From: Dipodascopsis uninucleata var. uninucleata
Taxonomy: Eukaryota > Ascomycota > Lipomycetes > Lipomycetales > Lipomycetaceae
Assembly: GCA_030568195.1 (NCBI GenBank)
Contig: JAJLTO010000013.1
Coordinates: forward strand, 310,001 to 374,000
Direction: 5' to 3'
Length of the DNA: 64,000 nucleotides
Part shown: positions 39,131 through 49,716 of the stretch, piece after piece
Numbering within the stretch: position 1 is the stretch's first letter
Layout: each line of letters opens with the position of its first letter
Notes under the pieces: generated by a model
Databases searched by the model: none
What the model saw: only the letters and a program-made list of their open reading frames with translations
Told to the model about the DNA's origin: nothing
Translations under genes and position numbers: made by a program

Positions 39131-41967
39131 TTACAATAGGCTCGTATACTTATCCATTCCACTGAAAGAGGACTGCCTCCTATTATTTGGCGGCGCGAGG
39201 AGGCTTGGTGCGTTTGATTGACGAATTATTTGAGGAAGACCAAATCCAGAATCCGTACTACCATTAGAAGCAAAAGAGGATTGGTTTTGAAAGGTCTGTC
39301 CAAATGAAATATTTGCCGACGCTGCAGAAGTGCCGTTATTCGCTTGCCACGAAAAAGTAGGGGTTGATGGTGTACTTTTTGCTGGGCTACTTGCATTCCA
39401 CGAAAATTGCTGAGATACAGATCTTTGGTTAGTTGCGGATCGTAAAGTGTTACTTGTATTTAACTTATAATCCGGCTCTGTGGATTTTATACTCTGCGAC
39501 GTCGAAGGCATATCTGCCCAGGGAGAATCCTCTACCCATGGCTGAAAACCGCTTTCGGCACGCGGCATCTCTTCAAACTCGTCCTCGATTTGTGATGTAG
39601 ATGGAATAGCATTTGCCGGCTCAGGTACTGTTGGCGTATTGAAAGTGGATATGCTGGGTGTTGCATTTACAGAAATTGGAACAGTTGGTCGTATAGGAGG
39701 AAGCTTCTTGTTTGCATTTCGAATACTATTCCCGTTGCCATTTCGCTTTGGTTCGACCGGCTTTCTTCCTAGTACCAGAGCTTCAAAATCTGCCTCAACG
39801 TCACCAGTATCAGGAATAGCTCCGTTACTTGTAGATCGATGACCAGGATCAAGCTCTTCCAACTTTCTTATTTGTTCAGTTTCAACCTTCTTAGATGCCA
39901 CTCGAATAACATCCATGAACTCTTTGAACTGAGCCTTTTTCAACAAAGGACTAACAGATAGTGCCCACAAATGAGGAAGTATTTCGGTCGCAATAACGTT
40001 GATGTCAACAGCAGATACGATTAAATTATACGCTTCAAGAGCTTTCATTATAACCGCTGGCTCTCGAGTTTTCATAGCACGCAACAGCGGTACCAACTTT
40101 TCCGAGATTGTGTACTATCAACAGTTAGACTCTTCTATAATAAATAATTATAAAATAAAGTATAATGCTTACCTTATCCAAACCACCACCAACTAATCCA
40201 CTGAAAGCAGTAATACTAGCAACTTTAACGGCGAGACTACTTGTCCTTTGGAATACTTGGCTGACTTTTGGAAAGAGTTCGTTTTTGATTGTGGGAAAAT
40301 CTAGAGATGTTGTAATTATAGGCATAGTAAGCAACGCTTTTTCCTGAACTGATGGTACCTCGGATGATAACGAAGAGTAGATTAAAGGCATTATGTCATC
40401 TTTAAATTCTCGTCCATTAACACGAGATTTCACGATATCAATCTTCTCCAGAAGTACCATTTGACCTGCTGATATATCCTTCATCTTTTTCAAACCAGGT
40501 AATATCCTGTTACTGAAGCTCAATTGGCTCATGTTTCGGCCAATTTCTAAAATATTAGTTAGAATGAGACCAACTAAGGACTCGTCTTTGTCCAACTCGT
40601 CTACAAGTGTAGGCAAAATTTTTTTCTGCAAAACAGAGTTTGGAAACTGCGAGAGAACTTTTGAAAGACCACGCATAAATGCATGCTTCTCAGTAACTGT
40701 CTTGGCGGGAAAAGAATCCAAAAACCTAATAGTATTGACAAGAATGTTATCAAAGTAACGAGATTCCTGAAAGTCCCGTGAAGACATGCGCTCCGTTGGA
40801 CGACGAGTTAGAAGTTGGGGTAAAACCTCCGTCAAATAAGTAGGAAACTTAGATCTATAGGAAATGCGCAATGACTGTACGATTGTATTCTTGTAAGTAT
40901 TGATATTCTGATTAGATTTGACAGGAGGAGATGTTGTATATATAGCATGAATCAAAGATCCAAGTGAAAACATGTCATTTGCTGGATCTAAAAGGTGATC
41001 GATAACCAATTCTGGTGCTGCATAATCAATATCAAATTGAAGTGGCTTCGGTATTCGATTATCGAACTGTTCAACCATGTATTCCCGTGCATCACCTCTG
41101 ATATCTTCGGAGAATCCAAATCCTGATAGTTTCCAGTCGCTCTGCACAAATAAAATAGTTAGATAAAACACAAAACATTTCGGAATCACCTATAAAGTGA
41201 ACTACAGACCTTGACGTTCACGAACACTGAGCTAGGAACCAAATTAAGATGGATAAGCCCAGCACTAAAATGGAGGAATTCTAAGCCTTTTGCTAGTTGT
41301 AATAGTCCCTTTTGTATTTCGACTTCATCGACATCTTCATCACTTAGTCTTGCCCCTGCTGCAAATGCAGCTTTTTTGTCGATCACCGATGTCAGACAAG
41401 CTGTAACTCTCTCTGTGACAAACGTAATAGACGATCTACCCTCCTCCACGGGCTCAACTATTTCTAGTACCGAAGGATGTCTGAGCTTGGCTAAGAACGA
41501 AGCCTCTTTCCGCAATCGCACACATATTTCCTCTAATTCACCACGTACAGATGACCTCAAGCTGGAGTCTAATTTGCGTTTCTCAAAGACAAAAACAGAG
41601 ACCTGTAGAAATAATTAGTTTGATTATATCAATTTAACGAGATTTTTCCAAGTATTCTGATCTTTCACCATGCTCAATAGTCTCATGAGCCTGAGATCGA
41701 TGTTTGAGCGTGTTGTATGAACCGATATAAAATATAGAACTACATACCAGGCGGCCAGAACCTCTTCTCTTAGCATCGTATACAGACCATGGCCCTGCTT
41801 GAAATGATACTGTTGGCGACACTGAGTAATGTGCCGCGATATTCGAAGACACTTTAGCGTAATTTATTAGCACACCGTCCCAGTAAAGCTCCTTCCAAAT
41901 CCATATTTGATGGCCGATATCCAAACAATAGCGATCACTTACACGACTTCAGAGCGCTCGAAAACAT
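39131..41967 (-). CDS. SCY1: SCY1-type pseudokinase with HEAT repeats
   Basis: Minus-strand exons are 41943-41967, 41748-41851, 41210-41602, 40173-41141 and 39131-40114, giving 824 residues (yeast Scy1 has 804). The first exon is only 25 bases. Junctions rebuild MFSSALKS|LSSNIAAHYSV, GSGRL|VSVFVFEKRK, FVNVK|SDWKLSGFG and GGGLDK|YTISEKLVPLL. The kinase-like domain (about 15-290) lacks a glycine loop, a canonical HRD (LIHLNLVPSSVFVN) and DFG (GFG), so it is a pseudokinase like all SCY1/SCYL proteins. HEAT-like helices follow at about 310-600. The tail is Ser/Asn/Pro-rich with Trp motifs (FQPWVEDSPWADM, FSWNASSP, FSWQANNG). SCYL2-type proteins act in clathrin/AP-dependent Golgi-endosome traffic. 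One donor is the rare GTCTGT. The gene is divergent from prolyl-tRNA synthetase. Confidence 0.92.
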
Positions 41968-42307
41968 GATCTAGGAGTCCCTTTTGCGGCTCTAGCTGTT
42001 CGAACTGCAGAAATATTGTCAGCTCTTTGATCTTATGTTGAATTATCAGCTTTAGCGCTCTCTATTATGGGAACAACAATCGTCGACTATCATCTTATGT
42101 GAGCTTCTTGATGATGCGCACTGCAACTTCCTGAGAGCAACCTTTATCAGCCACGCACAGCCACGCGCTTCCGAAGTACCTCAGCGCGAGTTTTCACGAG
42201 TTCTACAAAAATTTGTTAAATCAGGATCGAAAGGCTTCATATTTTTCTAGGAATATATGTCGGACGTCAGGACAAGGAGGATACAATAGTATTACTAGCG
42301 CTACAAT
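41968..42307. other. Divergent promoter region, SCY1 / prolyl-tRNA synthetase
   Basis: 340 bases lie between divergent starts. The stretch is somewhat more GC-rich than other intergenic DNA here around 42110-42200. An AAAAATTT word occurs near 42210 and GGACGTCAGG near 42264. Neither is firm evidence of a binding site. Confidence 0.4.
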
Positions 42308-44232
42308 ATGAAGAGGTTTCGTGTGGCTACAAGAGCTGGAAATGCCTGCACACAGGGACTAAGTCTTGCAGTTCAAAGACGGTTCCTCAATGTAAGGATC
42401 TCTGAGACCTTAATATATTCCAATTGAATGAAAAGTAGCTAAAAAATTATTATATTCTAGTCATCCATACGTCCAGCGAGGTTATCAAAGCTCTTCCTAC
42501 CATCAGGGACCATCAGTCAGAGCGAGAATGAGATAGGTAAGAGTTTAATGGCATGTTATCTATTATGCAATGCTGGATAATTTACTAAATATATATTCTT
42601 GTATCCATAGAGACTACCACTGACCTGCTTTTACGAGCTGGCTATATTAGAAAGGTAATGATATAATAATTTGAGGTATAATTATATTAATGTAATTTCA
42701 GGAATTTAACCATGATATAGTCGTCTGCAGGTATCTTTTCGTTACTGCCTTTGGCGATGTTTGTTCAGCAGAAGATCACCGACATAATTCACCATAACAT
42801 GCAAATAATTGGCGGAAGCGAGATAGTGCTTCCGGCTCTATTATCGCCCGAAGCTTGGAAAATAACTGGCCGTTGGAATAATACTGAATTGTACAAGCTA
42901 AAAGACTCGAGCAAATCAGACTTTTTGTTGGCGCCAACTCATGAAGAAGAGATTACTAGTCTCGTGTCTCACGAAATTTCGTCATTCAGACAGCTACCAT
43001 TAAGATTGTATCAGATAGGAAAAAAGTATCGTGACGAGAAACGACCACGAGGAGGTATGCTACGTGGTCGAGAATTCTTTATGATGGATTTATACACATT
43101 CGATGCCAGCCAGGCAGCTGCACTTAAGTCTTATAGAGAAGTGCAGGAAGCTTACGCAAATATATTTGATACTATCGGTATCGAATACGTCGTGACAGAT
43201 GCAGATGCAGGCTCAATTGGAGGTGATTTATCACATGAATACCACTACGTGACGAGTGTAGGGGAAGACAGTTTAGTTCGCTGCAATAGCTGCTCTTACG
43301 CGGCAAACGCTGAAGTTGCTCTGTCATATCCATCCGAAGAACATAAGTATGATCCAGATAACGTTGCTGTTAAATATGGTATAACATCTGATGGTACGCT
43401 CTTAGTTATGTACCATCCTACTGACAGAGTAATCAATGACAATCTAATTAAACGAGAAATTCCAGAATATGATCTCGAAAATCGAGATCCTGTTGAAACC
43501 TTTAAACTTAATAGTGATCCAATGATACAAAATATGATCCGCATCTTTGATGAGCGTGTCCCCGAGCAGTGTTCTCTTCCTGATCTACCTGTCACTGTCA
43601 ACATCGGCAATATAACGACATTAAAGTTCCCCTGTGTACAAGTGGACTTGAAAACTCATCCTAATGAACAATGCCCGAAATGTGAAAAAGGTATCTTGAA
43701 TGAGACTAGAGCTGTTGAAGTTGGACACACGTTTTATCTGGGAACTAAATATTCCGATCCTCTGCGATTTTCCTTTGTTGATGAATCAAATGAGCGATCT
43801 ATAGTCGAAATGGGATGTTTTGGTATCGGTGTGAGTCGTCTATTAAGTGTGATTGCCGAGGTTACGAGAGACGAGCATGGATTACGATGGCCTGCTGCTG
43901 TTTGCCCTTACGAAGCTGTTATTGTACCTAAACCGAATTCCAAAGAAGTAGAGGATGCCTCTATAAAACTCTTGGAAGAATTGCACGGTCATAGTTGTGA
44001 AGTTGTCATAGATGATAGGGTAGGTAAATCATTCGGTTGGAAACTTGGGGATGCTAAGTTTTTAGGATTCCCTATAAACATTGTTATCGGAAATAAATTC
44101 CTGAAATCGAAAAAAGTCGATATCGAGGTAAGGCGCACCGGGAAGCATATTGAAGCAGATATTGAAGAGGCTGCTTTGATAATATCAGAAATTCTGAAAT
44201 ATGAACGAAAACAAAAATGGACCACTCACTAA
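42308..44232 (+). CDS. Prolyl-tRNA synthetase, mitochondrial (class II)
   Basis: Exons are 42308-42391, 42461-42536, 42611-42654 and 42721-44232, giving 571 residues (yeast Aim10 has 576). Junctions rebuild RRFLN|SSIRPARLSKL, SENEI|ETTTDLLLRAGYIRK and RK|SSAGIFSLLPLAMF. The acceptor of exon 4 (GATATAG) is the one that gives the AGxIRK-xxAGI(F/Y)SLLP block. The class II signature is complete: motif 1 region EIVLPALLSPEAW, motif 2 FRQLPLRLYQIGKKYRDEKRPRGGMLRGREFFMMDLYTF, and motif 3 VEMGCFGIGVSRLLS. LLAPTHEEE and the anticodon-binding C-terminal domain (VIDDRVGKSFGWKLGDA) are also present. The N terminus MKRFRVATRAGNACTQG is a mitochondrial presequence. This bacterial-type enzyme charges mitochondrial tRNA-Pro. 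Confidence 0.95.
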
Positions 44233-44433
44233 GCTGGAATCATGTCATTTACCTATAACCTTTTGACTGAACTGTATATATACGGTACACGATTGCCTTT
44301 TCTCTTTTCTTTGCATGCTTCCTACTTTACTAGCATTTAAATAATCGAACCCCACTTCCTTTAATATACATGATATAAATGAGACACTATATGCATTAAT
44401 AAAAACAGCTGAATTATAATCGAGTAACGACCT

Positions 44434-45489
44434 TTATATACGACGTGCTAATTCTTCAAACACCATCCATGATATGCCAGAAGCTAACGCTTTCCTAAAG
44501 ATTCTTAAACTTAACCCATCAAATAGACTCATAAAGCCAGATCCACGAGATATTTTGCGAAATGCACTCCACATACTGCCACTATAGTCGTTAGGAAATA
44601 ATTGTATCCGGGTCTTTATGGTGTCAAAAGGATTTGTTATGGTTACAGCCAAAGCTGCAGAGATTGCCGCACAAGAGCCATTTACCATAGCCGCCGCTGA
44701 AGAAGGCATGACTTTTGATTCTGGATCTTTAGAGTTAATTAGACTGACAGGAAGTAAACCAGGAATGATCGACTTCGCTTGCTCGTAGAATCTAAATATT
44801 AATCGGTATTGGTGCAAATGTAAGTGTAAGAACTATCACCCACTAAGCTCTAGCGTAGATGTCACTTACAATAAATATAAGCCTGCATATGGAGCATCAC
44901 GGATTAGAGTTGCAGTGAATCCGTAAAAAAAACCTCGGACACCATGTTGGTTATATATAGAACGCGCCGTACTTAGGATAGAAGAATTTGAATACTTCGA
45001 TGATTCAAATCTGACCTTAAGAACGCTTATAGGCATCATCAAGAATCCCACAAAACCACGAACTGAAGCACCAGCTATCAGATTTGCATAACCACCTATC
45101 TGAGGCAATATAGAAGATCTTTTGATACCCATTAATCCATTGGTACTATCTGATTTTTGGTATTTTTCTGAATAATTCTGTATATAGACTCTGGTCATAT
45201 GTAATATTGAAAAGAAGAGCCCAGACCCAACTGAAGTCCGTACCACCGATGGAATAGTTCCTCTCCATAACTGTTTCATTAACGCGAGATAATCGTAGCT
45301 TGTACCTGTTCTACTTATATTTAAAATGTCATTGAAAGAACCTCTTAACGTGGAATCTGACGACTGCTGAACTCTGGTCTTCAGCAGATCAAATGGCTGG
45401 AGAGTCACTGACGATATGAAACCAGAGGCAAATCCAATATACACATATTTCAGCTTCTTTGGTTCAATGCCTAACGATTTGTTCGCCAT
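44434..45489 (-). CDS. HEM25: Mitochondrial glycine carrier (SLC25A38/Hem25 type)
   Basis: Minus-strand exons are 44870-45489 and 44434-44791, giving 325 residues. The donor is GTAAGT and the junction is AGLYLL|FYEQAK. Three mitochondrial-carrier repeats are visible, each with its signature: PFDLLKTRVQ (about residue 32), the degenerate PISVLKVRFE in the second, and PFDTIKTRIQ in the third. The altered second signature and IRDAPYAGLYLLFYE are characteristic of SLC25A38/Hem25. This carrier imports glycine across the inner membrane for 5-aminolevulinate synthesis, the first step of heme production. The linker between repeats 2 and 3 is rather polar (SLINSKDPESKVMPSS). It shares a tail-to-tail arrangement with prolyl-tRNA synthetase. 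Confidence 0.9.
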
Positions 45490-45912
45490 TGATGTATCAG
45501 ATTGGTCAGGCGTAGGAGGACTGATATGCTATAATGAGCAACTTGATATAGTGACCTCCACCTGAGATCCAAAATAATGTTTGGAGCTTGGGAATTAGTC
45601 AGAGAAATAGTCTAACAAAAATTAAATACTAGCTTCACTTAACTTCACGAAACGAACATTACAAAACAATTCAATGACGAATGGTAAATTACATTAAGGA
45701 CCATCACAACTACGTGATCTAATACTTTAAAAATAAATTCACAATGATATAGGTCACTACTAATAATGTTTAAGATGCTTGAGAGCTTTATGAGTGATAA
45801 AATTGTCAATACTAATAGAAAGTGTATAAAAAATAGACACCAATACATCAATTTAAAACAACGGAAATTAAACTTAGAGTGGCCTCTTCTAGATATTTGT
45901 AACTTTTTTACA
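45490..45912. other. Intergenic region, HEM25 promoter / VMA13 3' flank
   Basis: 423 AT-rich bases lie between two minus-strand genes. I recognise no specific element in it. Confidence 0.5.
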
Positions 45913-47873
45913 TTAAGAGAATGCGCGTGCAACAAAGATTTGCGTGGCCCTGAGGGCCTGATACTTCACGTCTGGGTCTGGATGGGCCATCATTTCCATG
46001 ATCTTAGCCTTAGTACCCATAGCCTGAAGAACCTTGAGACCCTCTGGAACCTCAGAAATCACATAGCCAATATCATTAGAGGCAACAGCAAGAGCAACAT
46101 TGTCTTCAGAAGTAGAAATAGTCTTGGCCAACTCTTTGAGAAGTTTCCAGTCATCCTCCTTAAATTGCTCAGCATTTCGCTTCCAGAAGTCGAGAGATTT
46201 GTGAGCTGGCGACCAGCGAAGTCGGCCAGACATAAGCTCATTAACGTACTCGTCAAAGGTAGACATCGAGTCATGCGCTTCTTTGAGAGTAGTGGCAATA
46301 CATTGAAGATCAGATTCAAGCTCAGTATCAGTCCATTTTCTGTTAGAAAGACCTTCGATGATAGGCAAGCCTCCGACTGCCAAGAAAGCATTAATGTTCT
46401 CATCAGGAGCTATGCTGACGAGATTAAAAAACAAGGAAGCACCTACACGGACAATCTTCTCTTTGATGGCAGTCTTCATGACATCCATAACAATAGCAAT
46501 GATATCACATTTCTTATTCAATTCCTTAGCAGCTTCAAGCTCAAAAGACAAGAGCCAGAAGACAATAAGAGCATAGTACTTGAGCTGTAGACCACACTTG
46601 TCGGTCTTCAAAACGTCAATTAATGGAGGACCATAGTTTGCAATCTGCGACCAAAAAAGATGTCTGCAGCACTTAACGGACAAGACTGCGCCATATGCCT
46701 GAGCTGCAAGATCTTTTAAGTTCTCATCTTCGGATGTAGCAAGCTTAGAGACACATTTAAGAAGCTTTTCAACAGTACCGACTGGTGGCTTATCAGTAGC
46801 CCTTAAACATATAAAACGAATTAGCACCATAAATCATAAAACGAAACTTAAACATAACGTAATGAACTACTAACATAATAATAAGAACTAGAGCCTTGGT
46901 GCTCAATAAAGGAACAACTTCATCATCAGAGTCCAATATACTGTAATAAAATTAACGTTAGTATCAATTAAATCACCAGAGCCGTAAATGTATCAAAGGA
47001 GGACTATTTGTCCAATTAATACTCCAAATTGCACTTACGAAACGAGGTTATCGTAAACTTCAGGAATTGTGCTTAAACAAGCAGCCAGTCCCTGGACATC
47101 TATCAAAGTTAATCGTGCGTTAGTGGTAATCGTTTTAGCAATATAAATTAATATCGTTCAGTATATTCTAATACGGTAAAACGCTTATGGTCTTCACCTA
47201 CGTACCAAGAATACAGTCGATCAGAAGAACAAGCGTGTATTGTAAAGCATCCGCTTGTTTTATTTTTGAAAGAATGGAAGCGAAAGTTTTTCCATAAGCA
47301 GCCATATCCTACATACGTCTTCCAGGGCTCCTCGAAGCCCCGGGATATAATAGTCAGCACACAATCACAGGTCGCATCACCTTCAAGAACTCATAGCATC
47401 CTTCAAAGACCGCGAATTAGTCATTAATAAATTACAGAATATAGCTAACCTTGTGAATGCTCTCTGTTCGCTCGGCCTTGGTCTTCTTGTCAAGGCTCTT
47501 CATGCATGAAGCTTCCTCTTCAGTAATGAGACCGGCTCGGACGTATCCATCCCAAGTTGCATCTTTTTCGTGGATACTATCGATGAAATCCTCCAAGTAT
47601 GCATTGGTGAAAACAACAGCAGCAGGTGAAGGTACCTAAATAACATATGTTAATTTACTACGTCCTATCTTCGACCTCTTCATTTTTGTATTAAAACGTT
47701 ATTCCACCACAAGCTGCCTTTCCATTGTCTTCAGACTTTCCCTGTTGTCTCTCGCAGTCCTCATCCACAATCGCTCCGCTTTCAGTCAATTCTTCTCACT
47801 AATAATTCCATCTCTATCTGTGACCTCCGCTTTATAGACATACCTCCTGTGAAGTGCTAGTTTCTGTTGCCAT
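45913..47873 (-). CDS. VMA13: V-type ATPase V1 subunit H
   Basis: There are six minus-strand exons: 47844-47873, 47450-47635, 47206-47308, 47039-47099, 46875-46940 and 45913-46801, giving 444 residues (yeast has 478). The junctions all keep frame: STSQE|VPSPAAVVF, TESIHK|DMAAYGKTF, LIDCIL|DVQGLAACL, NLVS|ILDSDDEVV and LVLII|MATDKPPVG. The C-terminal block is the best match: LRWSPAHKSLDFWKRNAEQF, LAVASNDIGYVISEVPEGLKVL and MMAHPDPDVKYQALRATQ are near-diagnostic. Subunit H is an armadillo-like stator protein that activates the assembled pump and inhibits ATP hydrolysis by free V1. Two donors are unusual (GTTAGC and GTTAGT). Exon 5 is only 66 bases. It is divergent from VPS55. Confidence 0.93.
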
Positions 47874-48353
47874 TTCTATCAATTCGCTCGTCGTCAATTA
47901 AAACTGCACCTTGGACAAGTTGTAGTAGGTCTTGGAGTGGGAATACAGAAGCCATCATTATAGCAAGATAACACTCGCTCGATAATAGGTTCAGAGAAAC
48001 TACCAAAATAGAAATAACTACCATTAAGAGAAATAATATAAAGATTACCTATTATAGTAATTTTTAAGTTGAGATAACTTCAAACTTTTTATGATTATGT
48101 TACCCGGTGTATAACTATCATTACATAATATATGAGTAATCCGTCGGATTAGAGTAAGTAGAGCAAGTAAATCGCCTTCTGTTGATAATACTGCTTTTGA
48201 ATATTAATATCGCATCGCAACTCAGAGTCAAGTACAGCAAACCATCGTTGCTGGATTTATAGGAAGCGGGAAAAAAAAAAGTAAAAGACAATTACATTTA
48301 GTGTCATATAGTTGGCGCAAGATTTTGCGCATACAGCAATTTCGTCGGCAGTA
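47874..48353. other. Divergent promoter region, VMA13 / VPS55
   Basis: 480 bases of AT-rich sequence lie between divergent starts. No specific element was recognised. A run of ten A lies at 48272-48281. Confidence 0.5.
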
Positions 48354-49132
48354 ATGGCTTCAGCTAATCCTTTATCGAAAATCATAATCCTAGCAGGATT
48401 CTTGGCCGCAGGTTTCTTGTTGATAATCTTATCATGCGCTTTGTTTAATAATTGGTATCCACTGCTAGTTGGTATGTAAATGTTTGTTATGGGATTCTCG
48501 ATGGAAGACGAGATCTGTTTATAGGGCGGATGAGCAAGTGGATTATGGTATAACACACAATGTATTAATGGATGAGAGTAATTCATATCTATTTTGTGGA
48601 TATTAAGCAAGATCCGCTATATAACGATAGAGAATATGAGGCTATTTACATTGAGGTCAGATGTACTGATTGCGTAATACTCTAGTGGGCGTGTTTTTGA
48701 TGGCTCCATTGCCTAATGCCATTTGTGAGCGATATCAGAGTGATGATTTTATGAGCGAGAACTCAGGGTGAGTATTCTTCGTATTTATTTATAGCAAGCT
48801 GTCAAGCTGACCCTTTTCAATAAATAGAAGTGGAGCTGTTGACTTTGGACGATATATTACTGGCTTCTTTGTTGTTACTGGTCTTGGTGAGTACAAATTT
48901 ATATAGCATTGCCAAAGCTTTCCTTGAAGACCTGCAAGGAGCTGAGATAGAGATGTGATCTAGTCTGAACTAATCATTTTCGGTAAATCTTTATATAGCA
49001 CTCCCTGTTGCACTGGCTCATGCTAGAATTATCGGTGCTGCCGCAATGCTTATGTCAATTGCTGGCGGTTTACTGGTATATGGAACTATCATAACATTTA
49101 CACTCTTTTTCCAAATCAGCGATGAGTTCTAG
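48354..49132 (+). CDS. VPS55: Endosomal-vacuolar sorting protein Vps55 (LEPROT family)
   Basis: There are four small exons: 48354-48471, 48686-48767, 48828-48886 and 48999-49132, giving 130 residues, close to the family length of 131-140. The protein reads MASANPLSKIIILAGFLAAG, then LLIILSCALFNNWYPLLV|VGVFLMAPLPNAICERY. After SENS|GSGAVDFGRYITGFFVVTG|LALPVALAHARIIG it continues to the last membrane segment and ends FFQISDEF. Four membrane segments, the LSCALFxNxxP motif and the PLPNxIC motif match Vps55 and human LEPROT/LEPROTL1. In yeast it acts with Vps68 on endosomes in traffic to the vacuole. Because exons are tiny, the gene is easy to miss. A 117-codon frame on the opposite strand covers its first exon and intron but starts without an ATG and is not considered real. 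Confidence 0.93.
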
Positions 49133-49716
49133 ATCTCGACTCAGAATATAAACAAAAGGGTGAATTTGGATAATCAGATACTTTTGAGTAACTAGATATA
49201 TCTAAGTCCTCATGAGAAAGTTAGTATTCTGACAGATACTTTGATATCTATACTTGAATCGCCTCATTACACAGATATTCAGCTAAGGAACCATGTGCTA
49301 TTTCGTTTTTTACACTTGCTACCAGACAGTCGCGGGTTGTGATTCTGCATATAAACTTTCCTTATTCATTTTCGGTCCAACTTCTTTAGCTTTTTCATAT
49401 TGATTTATTATCTCAGCTATTTTTTTCAAAGTAGATAGTAATTTAGCTGAGAGTACTATAACTATTACCGTCTAATCGTTTGATTCTTGTGTGAGATTAT
49501 CTCTATTTCGTTACGTCCGTTATCTTTAATTTTGGATATGTAAGGTATATTTCTCTTCGTAAATACATCGGTCATATTTGACTATTTAGTAGTCTTGCGT
49601 TAAATAAAAATTACTGTATTATTTATGCTTCTGTCTTCAACCATGTAAAACAAAATATATCTTTTGAATTTATTCTTCCAGCGTTGTTTCAGTGATATAT
49701 GATAGAAATTTAATTT
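49133..49716. other. Convergent intergenic region, VPS55/TRS120
   Basis: 584 AT-rich bases hold both 3' flanks. Nothing was recognised beyond T-rich tracts. Confidence 0.5.

Noticed and set aside
47350-47400. Possible mini-exon in VMA13 between exons 2 and 3 (reading CYEFLK)
   Set aside because: Its inclusion breaks the frame. Joining exon 2 directly to the exon at 47308 gives an unbroken family-like sequence.
1051-47873. V-ATPase subunits C and H in one window as a functional cluster
   Set aside because: They are 43 kb apart with many unrelated genes between, so co-location is most simply chance.
48257-48610. 117-codon minus-strand frame, at first considered a small CX9C-type gene
   Set aside because: It begins with a non-ATG codon and the opposite strand encodes VPS55 exon 1 with an excellent family match.
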